Assembly: GCA_020064725.1 (NCBI GenBank)
Contig: JAGTWJ010000008.1
Coordinates: forward strand, 1,550,001-1,614,000
Direction: 5' to 3'
Source: Drechslerella dactyloides
Taxonomy: Eukaryota > Ascomycota > Orbiliomycetes > Orbiliales > Orbiliaceae
DNA length: 64,000 nt
The notes under the pieces are model-generated. The model had not been told where the DNA came from. It searched no databases and was given only the letters and a program-made list of their open reading frames with translations. Both the position numbers and the translations under genes were made by a program. Positions 1 to 11,140 of this stretch are shown in pieces. The stretch's first letter is position 1. Every line of letters begins with the position of its first letter.

Positions 1-3000
1 ATGCATTCATAGCGTCAGTGCCTAGATCAAAGTATCGTACCACTAGCCATATAACAAACGCGAACTATAGCTGAGATATGTACACACCGCCGCGTGCGAT
101 CCCTCAAAAAACCCTGCCAAGCAATCACTGATGCAAGCACTGGCCCCGAGACTAATGCAAGCACTCGGATACATGGATCTCGTCTTATCAAAATACAACG
201 CTTGACTTTTTTCGCACTAAACAGAAGAGAGCGTAGTCGCGGGTAAGCCCCACATCAAGCTAGGATTATAAATTGCCGAATATCTGAATCGAATGCACTA
301 ACTAGATTGAATTTTTCCGGTCTTTAGACCCTTACCGGTCGAAGTACGGCAGTCCGGCTGGCGAGACGATCCTTAGACGAACGACTCAGTGGTTACACCT
401 CATTGTGCTAATGTTATTTTGCGTGGAACACAAGAATTTTCCGATGAGTGACACGGTTCATCTTGCTCCTCTGGTCAACATATCAGTCCCGGACCGATCG
501 TTTGTATACTTTGACCTTGTCGGCTCCAAACAAGAATTTTATGGCCGCACAGCTTCCCAATGGCCACGAAATGTACTGTGTCTATCAAACATTGAAGCAC
601 TGGCTTCTCGCGCTAACGGCATATTTTTGCCCCTTCTGCGAGGACCAGAATAAGGTTCTACCTTCTAACTTCTGGGACCGCTGTTGTAAAAATGCAACAC
701 TGCGGTGTTTTTAACCGACAGGTCTAGATTGATTCTTGGAAATCCCTGCCTTTTGGATTCTCTCCTCTTGTTTTGGACATTGAAAATTTACCATAAAGCA
801 ATCGAACATCTGTTGCGGCTTTGTATATTTATTAATGCAACACAAATACAACTGATTGTTTTGGATTAATTGATTGTCGGCCGAGTTAGGTTTATATATT
901 TCCTTTCCTTTCGAGTTCCTTCGCTACTTCGTACATCGATTGCGATGATCTAAGCTATATAATTTACCTTTACCTTTCAGCTTCTTGTCGCTGGGCTAGG
1001 TCTTCGGTAGAAGCTGTTAGGCCTTGGCGAGATTCAACACGAATCAATTATCGAAGCAGCCGGCCGGCTTTACTTAGCATCTGTCAGACCTATATTGAGT
1101 CAGTAACAGGTCTACCAGGCATGAGTGGAGACGTCAACGGAAAAACTTATACAAGGCTATGGATTAAGACTTCCTGTATTCACTATCTAACGTGAAATAT
1201 CGCAGATATCTTGCCGCTAAACAGCCATGTGTTCCGGAAACCCGTTTATGATATCCGGAGGAAGACCTCGAGGTTGACCACAATTATACAATCGGGGTTT
1301 ATCCCGGCCGTTTCTGTTGAGGCGCAAACTCCGTGCATTATTCGAGGCCTTTTTTATCATGCACTCCTATTGCCAAAGGAAATCAAGAGTCCACATACAC
1401 CCACTTAAGTATCCGCATCCTCGAACGAACTTCACTGTGGAGGTGGTTGCCGTTGTGAGAGCTCCGCGATTGAACTATATTCCCATCGGCGCCGGCAATC
1501 CAGGTGCACCTGGATTGATCTAGGTAGCTTACAAATAGTTACTTAATAGATGCAGCTGAGCCAGTCCGTCATCAAGCCCGCTGTTGGAGGAGAATGTGCC
1601 GGATTTAACCATTTTTATGGCAAGAGAAGCCTAGAATTATCGTTGTACTAGCTAACTTATAAACTTTAAAACGACACTAAACCAATAGAAGGTCGCGAGC
1701 TTCTTGATACTAGTACTATTCAGTACTTATCTTTATGGCGTGATTTCAAAAGTAAAAGATCTACGTAGCAGAACCCAAGATACAGCGGCTTCGAGGACCC
1801 GCACGATATACAAGTCTCGAAGCCAGAGCGCCAGGGGCTGCGAAGACGGCCCAAAAGTAGAACAGACCGCAGCGAGTCTCGTGGTCCGGCCCCGAGACTA
1901 CCGATATCCTTTAAGGTAGGGATTTAAGAACCATTACTGGTTAGAAACTTAATATATGAGTACTGACTTATTATAAGAATACCAAGTCGGTGAATGAAAA
2001 TTGACCACATTGATATACAATACCAATTGATCTCGATCTTGAATCAATGAATATTTACACAATAGTCAATTAAAATTGAGGTTTGTCTCGCGAATCTACG
2101 AATCCATGAATATATCGAAGATGGTATACATCATAATAAGGGCTGTTGGCTATTAGACCTAGATACCTAGCTACTGAGTAATATCATAATCAATATGACT
2201 TCACACGGGTGCTAAACGATAGGAGCTATTCAAGACAACCGCGACGACCTACCCACACCCTAACTTAGCGCGTTTTTCAAAGGCCCAGAGATTACTAGTT
2301 AGGTGCAGGCTCCACCATATAGTTTGGTGGAATAAACAGCCTCTGCAGTAATAAATCTAGCGGCGGGCTTTGTTAGCGTTGAGATCGGGGATAAGCGCTT
2401 CCATCTTAAATTTTCCGGTCCCAAAAGACGGGCTAAGCCAACTTATCCGAAATACCATAAGAAGTAAGCGCTTATAAGTCATTGAATAATATAGTTACCT
2501 GATTTGATTTCAGGCTCGGGCCGTCTATTAGCAGCCGCGTGCCACGGTACCTGCTGCCTTGCACTCCTGCGCCCTTGCACGCACGCTCTTATGGAGAATT
2601 TCAATCTCCTTGCAGTCTAGATGTCGATGCGAAAAAATTGACATGGCAGATTTGCAAACACCATTAATCAATGCATTGCGCTCTCGAGTGGATTGGAGAT
2701 GTCTACTGCCAGCTAGCCGAGGCCCGCGTGCATATATGCCAGCTGCCGTGCCAGTTGTCGGGTATCCCGATATGATATCGAAATAGATGAGGAATACAGT
2801 CTTAGTTAACGTTCTGCATGCCGCATCTCTATCTTCTCGCATGTTCTCTGCCTCGAGTTTCTTCTCTGGGATTCGTCAGACGAACTTTAGGTCATCTTCG
2901 GGTCCACCAGTTTGCGCCCCCGCTTTATTTGCTTGCCCGTGTATGCATCTGAGTCGATACAGGGACCTTACTCGTGTGTTCACTCCATATGGATCTCTTC

Positions 3001-3703
3001 AACTTTCACGAGTGCATCGGTAATAGCGCGGTACCACCCGCACGGTTCACGACGGAGCATCTGATACTGCTCTTACGTATAGATATGCCTCGTCCCGCTT
3101 GATCGAGTCATCTTTTGTAAGATATCTGAACTTCTAACCAGACTCGCTAGATATGCAACATCGGACTTGGCATAACCATTTATATTAATATTTTCCGAAA
3201 GCCCCACTCAACTCAGTACTCGCCCCACTGTAGTACCGTAGCTAGCCAGGCCCCACAGCTAATACCATATAATAGGATACATTTTGCCTTTGAAAAACTA
3301 TGAGATTAGCTGTCTGCTGCTATGACGCACCCAGCTCGAAGGGTAGTATCTCCAAGACTATATCCCGCACGGCAAACACACAATAATGGAGTCAGTACTA
3401 TCTCGGCATATATAGATACCGGAATGGAAGGTCCAACGACTGAAGACCAGCAAACTCCAGCATATTACTTAAGGTTCTGTGCCGCATTGCCGCTAAGCAA
3501 CCTCGCTGCCGCCAAGCAGGATTATTGCGTTCACAATCCAACAGCCCGTCCTCAGTCTTGACGTTAAGGGAATCTCCTGGACGCATCCACAGCAATTTTT
3601 ATCGAACCTACCAACGTCTCTCATGCGTGCAGCAAAGTTTTACCGCATTGAGGCCATTCATAACTCGAGCTAAAATCTGGGTTTCCTTCTCCGGGGTTTC
3701 CGC
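1..3703. other. Gene-free AT-rich stretch (3.7 kb)
   Basis: No reading frame here resembles a protein family I know. The open frames are at most about 110 codons, several lack an ATG, and none can be joined through GT..CTAAC..AG signals into a convincing gene. Two small inverted repeats are visible: GGCTTCGAG at 1787-1795 against CTCGAAGCC at 1816-1824, and AGTCTCG at 1875-1881 against CGAGACT at 1893-1899. The region may be decayed repeat DNA, but I see no terminal repeats or transposase fragments. Confidence 0.6.
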
Positions 3704-6214
3704 TCAAAATATCCCCGGAGGACCGTTCTTGAACCACACAGGCCGCTCTCCTTCATACTGCTTCAGCGGCTCAGATGGGTCATTCATAATCTCCTCCCAC
3801 ACTTCAGGAAGATGCTTCGCGGTCCATCTTTCGAGCTCCGGTCTCCGATGGGGATGATACTCCGAATACAGCGCCATGAAACTGGAGAGCACGCCTTCCT
3901 GTTAGCTTTGTTATGACGCACACAGGGAGAAAAGCCAAAGAACATACACTTCACGATCCGGCCTAACACCTTCCGTCGCTTCCATCTCCCTGAACTGCTT
4001 GAAAGCCTCCTCGTAGAGATCTGCAAGACACCACGCAGCTATCTTCGCCCCTTGATTGTTCATCGTTGGTACGATACCCAGTTTTTTGAAATTGCTCCAT
4101 ATTTGACCCGACCGCCTTTTCATCGCGGGTGCCTTCCCGAGCCCGCACGTTGTCATGATCAGGCTGAGAGTGTCATTGTTCGGCCCTTGCCTCGAATTCG
4201 TGATCACTCTGAACACGTCGAACGCAGGGTTGGGATGGTTGCAGGAGTTATACGCCCATATGATTGAATTGTAAAGCTCCGTCGTCGGCTTTATGTTGGG
4301 ATCGATTTTCAGCTGCAAATGGATTTCCCATGTCCGTGGATAATCCTGCAGCCTCGCGCAATGCCGAAATGCGGCGATGTATGTATCTAGATCGGGCATT
4401 GCATTACTCGAATGGCGCATCTGCATGAAGACAACGCCGGCTAACTCCGGTGCGTCTCTGTGAAAAAATGCCTCCATAACATCTCTCCTTACGGAGAGGG
4501 GTAGTTCTGGGAAGAGATCACGTAGTGCCTGGTAAAGTTTCCATGTCGACAGTAAGTCGGCGTCTGGATGTCCAATCGCCTCTCCGATGGCCTTCATGAT
4601 CTTCAGCCTGTCGTCCGGTGAGTAATTGACGATTTCGCGACTTATCATCTCCACGACACGAACAAACGTCGATTTCTTTAGACTCCAGAGGAACAGTAGC
4701 GAGAGGGTTGAAGCGTCGATCTGAAGCTTCCGCCTCACGATTTCGGTATAGAGTTGCTCGATTATGTAGCTCTCCGTCTGTACGTTCGAGGCCATAAGCC
4801 TGAGCAGATCTAGAGTCTCTTCGTTGCTGTCTTGCGAATCATCGTAGTATTTCAAGCCCTCCCATGCTGCCATGGCCGCTGTGGGATCGTTGAGCAGCAT
4901 GCCGAGGCGGATCTGCAGGATCTGTGAGCGCCGGTTGAATTGCACTCGCGACTGAGTTGCGAGCATGAGCATGAACTTTGCTGAATCGACGTCCTTCCGC
5001 CACAGTGCAAAATCTACCAATTCATTGATCATCTCGACTTTTAGGGCCGACGATATTTGCTGCAGAGAGGTTGCGATATCGTGTATGTTTTCGCCTTGCG
5101 TCATTCTCCACTTCGCCTTCATGATCTCCAAGTCCTCCGCTGGTGTTAGCTCGCCCTCCTCGAGCTCCATCTCTGGGGCACCGTCGTCCGTATCTGATTG
5201 GAAAGTGTCCAGCTCGTCAAACATCTGCTGCGTCCAGCTTTTGGCCAGGGCATCATCTGGATGTCCAACGGCGTATCCAAATATCATTTTGCAGGTGATA
5301 CTGGTCGCCGCAGGTTTCAATTGATCCCACCATTTCTTCGCATCAGCCGTATTTTCCCGGTCGAGATAGAATCGTAGCAAGCCGTGCAACACCCCGAACT
5401 CGCCCAGATGGTTCGGATCTTTTGCTTCACGCGAATCGGACAACAGAAGCAAAGTCTCTTCATTATCCGTAGCAATGACCCTATCCAGGAGATGCCACCA
5501 CGGCTTCGGCTGTATCACCTCAGTCCCATAGGTGTCCGCACCTGCCTTCAAGAATCCAATCGCTTTCGCAAAGTCGCTCGTGTTTGTCAGCGTCGCCACG
5601 ACAGCCTCGAATCCAGCCCGTAGAAGATCCGCATTGTCTTCCCTCGTCCTCCTGATATAGTCCAGCAGTATACCCGCAAGTGTGACCCCCATGCTCGTAT
5701 CAACGGTTTCAAGTCCCCCCAGAACAGCCAGTATATCGTCATCCCTCACCAGGGACAAGTCCTCTCGAAGACTGAGCGTTTCCAGCAACCGAATGACACC
5801 GTAACAGTTCCCATCATTCTTCAGAATATGGGCAACGAGAGGGTCCTTAGCAATCAGTTCGAACGCCTTGACCAACTCCGATGTCGTGGGCTCGAATCCG
5901 ATTTCCGAGTCGATATATTGGACCAAGGCGCCTATGACGCCGATACCGGGGTTCTGAGGCGTGTTATCGATCGGCTTTATCATAGCCCGTGCAATTTCCG
6001 ATCCGATGACGTCCATCCATGTGCGCTTCTGGCCGAGGCGGGCATTGTATCGTATTTGCGGGACGGGTACCGGCCGGCGCCGGTATGTATGCAGGCTCTG
6101 GCGTGTGGCGAGCAGACGACATTGCAGACAGACGGTTTCTCTACTCGACGGCGGAGGGGCATTGAATAATAGCCGTTGGGATACTCGCCGGAGGAGCCGT
6201 GGAGCCGCGCTCAT
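3704..6214 (-). CDS. Mitochondrial PPR/TPR-like helical-repeat protein
   Basis: Two exons, 3950-6214 and 3704-3898, give 819 aa; the 51-bp intron ends in GCTAACAG. The N-terminus is rich in Arg and Ser with almost no acid (MSAAPRLLRRVSQRLLF...), a typical mitochondrial import presequence. The body is all-helical. Towards the C-terminus it shows PPR-like spacing, for example DLDTYIAAFRHCARL, TTELYNSIIWAYNSC and NDTLSLIMTTCGL. Fungal proteins of this size and architecture act in mitochondrial RNA stability or translation, or in complex I assembly (CIA84 type). I cannot decide which, so no symbol is given. It lies head-to-head with the mitoribosomal bS18m gene, 337 bp apart, which fits a mitochondrial gene-expression role. 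Using donor GTGTAT rather than the better-looking GTATGT two bases later is the only way to keep the frame. Confidence 0.75.
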
Positions 6215-6551
6215 GGCAGTCGGCCGGCGGGCATCAATTGCACGATGCAGGAGTAAAGCAGGAAGGACGGCGGGATGTGGGATGGTGGAGCGGTCGTAAT
6301 TATGTGGGAGTGCGTCGCATCTGTGCAGGTGGGCTGCAGCCGGCTAGCCAATCAGGTGGCGTAGCGATAAAGGTTTTTGCGCAACCGACCAACCAGCTTC
6401 CGCGTTATCACGACTTCACCACCAGCATCTCGCCGGCATCGCCATCACCATTGCCCGACAGAGCCTTCTTGTGTCGGCGTAGGCGTAAAGAAGAGCAATG
6501 CTACGGCTCGTCAACCGGTAGCCAATCGCTCAGTTTCCAATCTACACCACA
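6215..6551. promoter_or_regulatory. Shared divergent promoter, PPR gene / bS18m gene
   Basis: This 337-bp spacer lies between the two divergent start codons and must carry both promoters. I see no clear TATA box and no long tract. Both flanking genes encode proteins with mitochondrial presequences, so co-regulation is a reasonable inference. Confidence 0.5.
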
Positions 6552-7546
6552 ATGCCTCCCCGAACAGCCACCACCCTCGTCCGGGCTATCACGAGAGACG
6601 GCCCCATCCTACCGTTTCTCTACCCCGCCGCCTCCCGCCGTCTCCTCAGTTCCAGTGCGCCCCGCCAGCAAAACGATGATGGTCCTACGGGCCCTCCCGG
6701 GGCAAGTAGTCTCCCAGATAGACTTGCCCAGAGCATGAGTAGGCACTCTCATCTCCCACTCACTCGTGGACACTCGCTGATTATGTCCATCCGCCTCTAG
6801 TCAAGCTCAAGAACCTCCCGCAACAGCGACAAAATTCCGCCCTCCCTACGCTTCCCGAAGAATCCGTCTCCTCCTCCTCCGGTCCCGCAAACGGCGCAGG
6901 GTCCGTGAGCTTCCAGGACATGATGCGCGACAAACGCGCCTTCGAAACACTGAACACCGTGAACGGCGGGACAGAAGTCCTCGTGGGTCGGCTGCGGGAA
7001 CTCGCCACCAAGCGCATGGACCTCGAAAGAGCAACTCACGAGAAGATCGACCCGGACGTCTACCGCTTCCAGGCTCCTTTCAAAACGGGCACCTACATGA
7101 ATCCGCATGACATGTCCTACGAACAGTACGAGAAGTATATTCAGTCACGACGATTTCATCTCAAGGAAGACATCTTTGAGATATTGCAGGAAAGCCCGAT
7201 GAAGTATTACAAGGTACGAGCGAATTCGCGTCATTGTCATCCGCAGCTACGTGTAATCTCGCTAACAGAAAGACAGAATTTTAATCTCCTTAAAGACTTC
7301 ATGACTAGTGCCGGCCGGATAAAGCACCGCTCAGTAACAGGTCTTAGCAATGCGAACCAGCGGAAGATGGCAAAAGCGATCCGAAGGGCGATCGGTATCG
7401 GCTTCCTGCCATCCGTACATTATCATCCGTCGGCCCTGATGAAAGAACAGAAGTACCAAGCTGAAGGGTACAAGGAGGACCGGTCACCGCGGGGCGACCG
7501 GTCTCGAGCCGACGCATTGAGGGACAGGCTTTCTTCGTTTTCATAA
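6552..7546 (+). CDS. RSM18: Mitochondrial small ribosomal subunit protein bS18m
   Basis: Three exons, 6552-6738, 6801-7213 and 7277-7546, give 289 aa. The diagnostic bS18 core is created only by splicing: YYK at the end of exon 2 joins NFNLLKDFMTSAGRI, followed by TGLSNANQRKMAKAIRRA and IGFLP. In bacteria bS18 is about 75 aa and binds 16S rRNA on the small-subunit platform. Here it is embedded in a longer fungal mitochondrial form with a presequence (MPPRTATTLVRAITRDG, with SRRLLSSS further on) and a charged C-terminal tail. The second intron has GCTAAC at 7261, and the acceptor 8 nt further on (7275-7276) is the one that keeps frame; the nearer AG at 7267-7268 would not. The family assignment is secure. 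The start is the first ATG with presequence character. Confidence 0.92.
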
Positions 7547-7911
7547 CTTTGTAGATTATATACCTTCCCTTATTTTGTAGATAAATTTCTTTCGTATATA
7601 TATAGTACCCCGATAGATGGAAACACACTAAAGTAAATATTTACTCGGTATTACCGAGTATGGCCCAACTATGAATATGCGAATAGCTGGACAAACCACG
7701 ATAATATACTACTATATACTCGTTACAACAGGAACCGATCAATTACGGGTTAACATGCAGCCGAGTGCGTATTCAGCAAGTTTGGACTCGTCTCGCATTG
7801 CTCATGATGCTTCTTACTGCTACCAATAATCCGCTGTGCATCAGAACGCAAAGAACACCAAACAAGGGAGAAAGACACAAAACATAAAAGTACGGTACAA
7901 TGAATGGCACC
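7547..7911. other. Convergent 3' spacer, bS18m / GYP1
   Basis: These 365 bp hold the 3' untranslated regions of two convergent genes. The stretch is A/T-rich and contains short TATATA runs. No gene is seen in it. Confidence 0.6.
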
Positions 7912-9760
7912 CTAAAGATTCAACTCCTCGTTATGCACTGTCGTCCCATCATCTCTCAAATGAGCGGAGGAATTCCTAAACAGGCTTTGCCACATGAACC
8001 TATCGCGACACCAATCGTGTGAGCAACTCAAATGGCGTAGATACCGTCACTAAGAACGGACGAACTTACGCTTCACTAAGCAAAAGCCCAATGTCTTTCT
8101 CTCCCCATTCCTTCGTTGGTAGTGACTGTAGGAACATCATGACCTCCTGAAAGTCCATCTTCTTGAGCTCTGCAGACCACTTGACTAGGAATGCCGCACA
8201 GACGTAGAGATGGAATTCCGAGAACCCGGAATTTCCTTCCGACTATATTCGCCCATTTAGTTAAACGACTGGCTCACCCTATTGTGGCTAAACGGAGCGA
8301 CTCACCATGTAGGTATCCCACATTCTAATCACGTTCTTTACACTGAACTCCCTCATCAGCATGCAGTTCATCCACCGGAAGCTGAACTGTATGAATTGAA
8401 CCTGCACATCGTTAAGATGCTTCGCAAGTCCACTGTCTATCCGCCGGACGAGATCTCGCAGCTGAGAGACCTGGCGCTGGATCCCCGGTTGGGAGTGAAT
8501 GTAGTTGTCTTGGATGCCGTCCAGCAGCTTAGTAAGACACCAGAAGCAATCCGCACTAACGACATCCAGAACTTCCGAGGGTAGCGAACCGGGGTCGAAT
8601 GTTTCGACATCTCCTTCTACATCATCCGGATCGTATGTTAGCGTCGTTTGGAGCCCGGCCGTTTTGATCAGATATCCATACCTATGTACGCGCTTAAGAA
8701 TACCTGCCAAAACGGCGTGACTAGGTCGTTGATACCCTGCACATATCCGCTTGCCGGATGCCGTATCGCCCACACGTATAGTATCTTTTCCAAGCATCTC
8801 TGAGTCGTCTTGTGGCCGTACAACGGGATATGTGGGTTCGTCCGCGGGATGTCTATCGAGATCTGGTGCCATATAGTCTGATCCATACCAGCGTCGCCTC
8901 TACTGAACGCCTGCTTAGCACTGTCCAGGTATTCCTTCCGCTTCCTCTCCAGAGTAGCAACCCGTCGTTCAGAGTTGGCGGGTAAATAGCCCAGGAGAAG
9001 CTGCCAGGCCATAGGTCGCAGCTCATCGGGAATGCCACCCCATGCGAGCGACCGGAGCTTTGTCAGGTCGACGGTAGAGGATTGGAGGACAGTTTTGAAT
9101 TTGTTTATACGCGAGATCCGAGCGTTCATAGCCTCAATCTCGGCCGATGAGTGCACGTCGGTATTTATGGGAGGGTGATAAATCATGTGTAACGAGTTAC
9201 CGGGATCTTGATGGGTTGTTAGCATATATCACTAAGGCTGAGGTCGAGAGTAGGAGGCTTTTTACCTCGAACGAGCCCTTCAAACTGCGGTTTGAGGCCT
9301 TTCGATCGTTTCTTGGCAATTGGGTACTCGTATCCTCCGCCGGCGCCTTTAGATCCCTTCGTCCCGGACGGGCGACCTTCAATGCTGGTAACGCCTGCCA
9401 TGCTAGCTATGCTTCCGAGTCCACCGGTCACCAAGGGGTTTTCCTTCGGTACGGTGTCGTCGAGGTCCAGGCCCCAGTCGTCGTCCGTCTGTGACATAAA
9501 GGCGCTGTAGCTCGCAGCGGCAGTTGTAGGAGAGTGTGATCCACCACCGGAGGGGGTAGCCTTGTGTTTCGAGGAGGTAGGAGTTCGGGGTCTAGAAGGA
9601 CTGCATCCGATGGTACATATAATGTTAGCCTGTGTTTTGGGTTCGGACATAGTCGAGTCGATGCGAGCGGCTGATCGTACGTGTTCTCGAAGTTGAGCAT
9701 GTCGGCGAAGGAATAGGATGCCCCCACGACTTTGGTGGCCTCGGGAGTCCTAGAAGCCAT
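7912..9760 (-). CDS. GYP1: Rab GTPase-activating protein, TBC domain (Gyp1/TBC1D22 type)
   Basis: Six exons: 9681-9760, 9266-9600, 8682-9206, 8306-8616, 8070-8242 and 7912-7999, together 503 aa. The family is a Golgi-acting GAP that switches off Ypt1/Sec4-class Rab GTPases. The TBC domain spans roughly residues 190-490. The arginine finger lies in IDIPRT (about R260) and the glutamine finger in SGYVQGINDL (about Q295). Splicing restores conserved blocks across four junctions, for example VFLSAYI joined to EGDVETFD, RMWDTYM to SEGNSGFSEFHLYV, and LLLSEA to FMWQSLF. The N-terminal 180 residues are Ser/Thr/Pro-rich and probably disordered. A 5' leader intron looks likely at 10071-10153 (donor GTACAG, branch site TGCTAAC, acceptor CTGCAG). 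The exact N-terminus is therefore less certain than the domain, and an upstream in-frame ATG exists at 9808. Confidence 0.93.
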
Positions 9761-11140
9761 ACTATCAGCATTCCGATTGTGATATCGAGGTCGGGAGGGG
9801 AGATCCACTTGTACGAGCCATCTCGGTGAGGCGTAGACGTATTCGACTGAGGCGAACGGCCGCGCCAGAAGGAGCTTCTACGGCAGACTATCAGCGATGC
9901 CTGCCATGAGGTTTATGGCGAAGGATGTAGGGGTGGCGTACTCGGTGCGATCTATTCGGTTACCCGACCAGAAGAACAGGATTCGAGTTAGCAGGCGGCG
10001 GTCTCGGCAGATGGGTAATGCGTCGGGAGAGCGGCGTGAAGCTGGAATACATGCCGACTTGAATCATCTCCTGCAGAGATTGTTAGCAGCGGCTCCGCGA
10101 TTCGCACCGATTGAAGGAGAGAGCGTGATATACAGATGAGAGGATATCTGTACCTGAGCGGGACCCGACTGAGCCTTCTTGCTTCCTCCCCACATTCTTG
10201 CGAGGGAGGCGTCCTTTAAGGATGGCCCGGATGACGTTCGTGCGTTCGGTCGTCGGTTGGACGGATGTCAGTGGGTTATGAGCACGCAGGCGAGCGGAGG
10301 GAGAGAGTTTGGCCGCTGCCACTCGGACGCAGAAGGATCATGCAAGGGAATGCCGCTGGACAGAGGCAGCGCTGTGGCGACAGGAGCAGACCATCTCGTC
10401 AGGGACCGATACAGCGCTGTCGTCTTCTTCGTCTTCGTCTTCGTCGTCGTCGTCGTCGTCGTCGTCGTCTCGATGCAGACAGCTATAACGCATGTCCTAT
10501 AGCCTGTCGACAGCGGTGGCCGCAACTTAGTTCGGCAGGCGGCAGCTGGGTGCCCGGCCAGCGCAAAACCAGACCGCGCAAAAAACCGCCCGGCCGAACG
10601 CGCGACAACCAACAGCGCTCATTAAACCCGCATTCCTCTCCATCACAACCGCCTCCCTCCACCTTTCTTCTTCTTCTTCTTCTTCCTTCCATCATCCATC
10701 CATCTTCCTCCTTCCTTCCGCGTCCCCAACAGCCACCGTCTTCGTCATCCTTCTCGCGGCTTCAAGTTTCGACGCACCTTCCTCCTTCCTGTCCGCTGCC
10801 TGACACGTGAGCTCGACACCGCCCGAACTGCCCTTCTTCGCGGGCCGCAAGTTCTTTTTTTGTTTCGGCTCGACCGTTTTGGAACCGGCGGGCTGTGAAA
10901 CAACCTCCTCCTTTAAACTCTTCCTCCATCTCCCGAACCTCCGGACAAACTCTCTCGCTCCCCTGTTCTCTCCATAACCATCACCGTCACGTCCGGCTTC
11001 GCCCCTTCCTCCCCGCCAACCCTGACAACTATCATTAGCTGCTGTTAGAACCGATCCGACCCCTTCCCGTTTGCTCTTCGCCCATCACCAAGACTCGATA
11101 GACGACACCGGATCCACACGGGTCCGCTTCTACCCTCGCA
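9761..11140. promoter_or_regulatory. Divergent promoter region GYP1 / HRP1-like, with microsatellites
   Basis: This is a 1.38-kb spacer between divergent genes. It contains the probable GYP1 leader intron (10071-10153), a TCG/TCT-rich microsatellite at about 10425-10472, and long CT-rich tracts at about 10625-10760 and 10905-10980. Pyrimidine tracts next to transcription starts are common in filamentous ascomycete housekeeping genes. The long overlapping open frames here come from the low-complexity sequence and do not look like proteins. Confidence 0.5.
10425..10472. repeat. TCG/TCT trinucleotide microsatellite
   Basis: Consecutive TCT and TCG units, ending in about nine TCG repeats. It lies in the spacer between GYP1 and the HRP1-like gene. 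Confidence 0.85.

Noticed and set aside
10265..10810. Overlapping frames on both strands over the TCG/TCT repeat
   Set aside because: Low-complexity Arg-, Thr- or Val-rich translations of a microsatellite and CT tracts.
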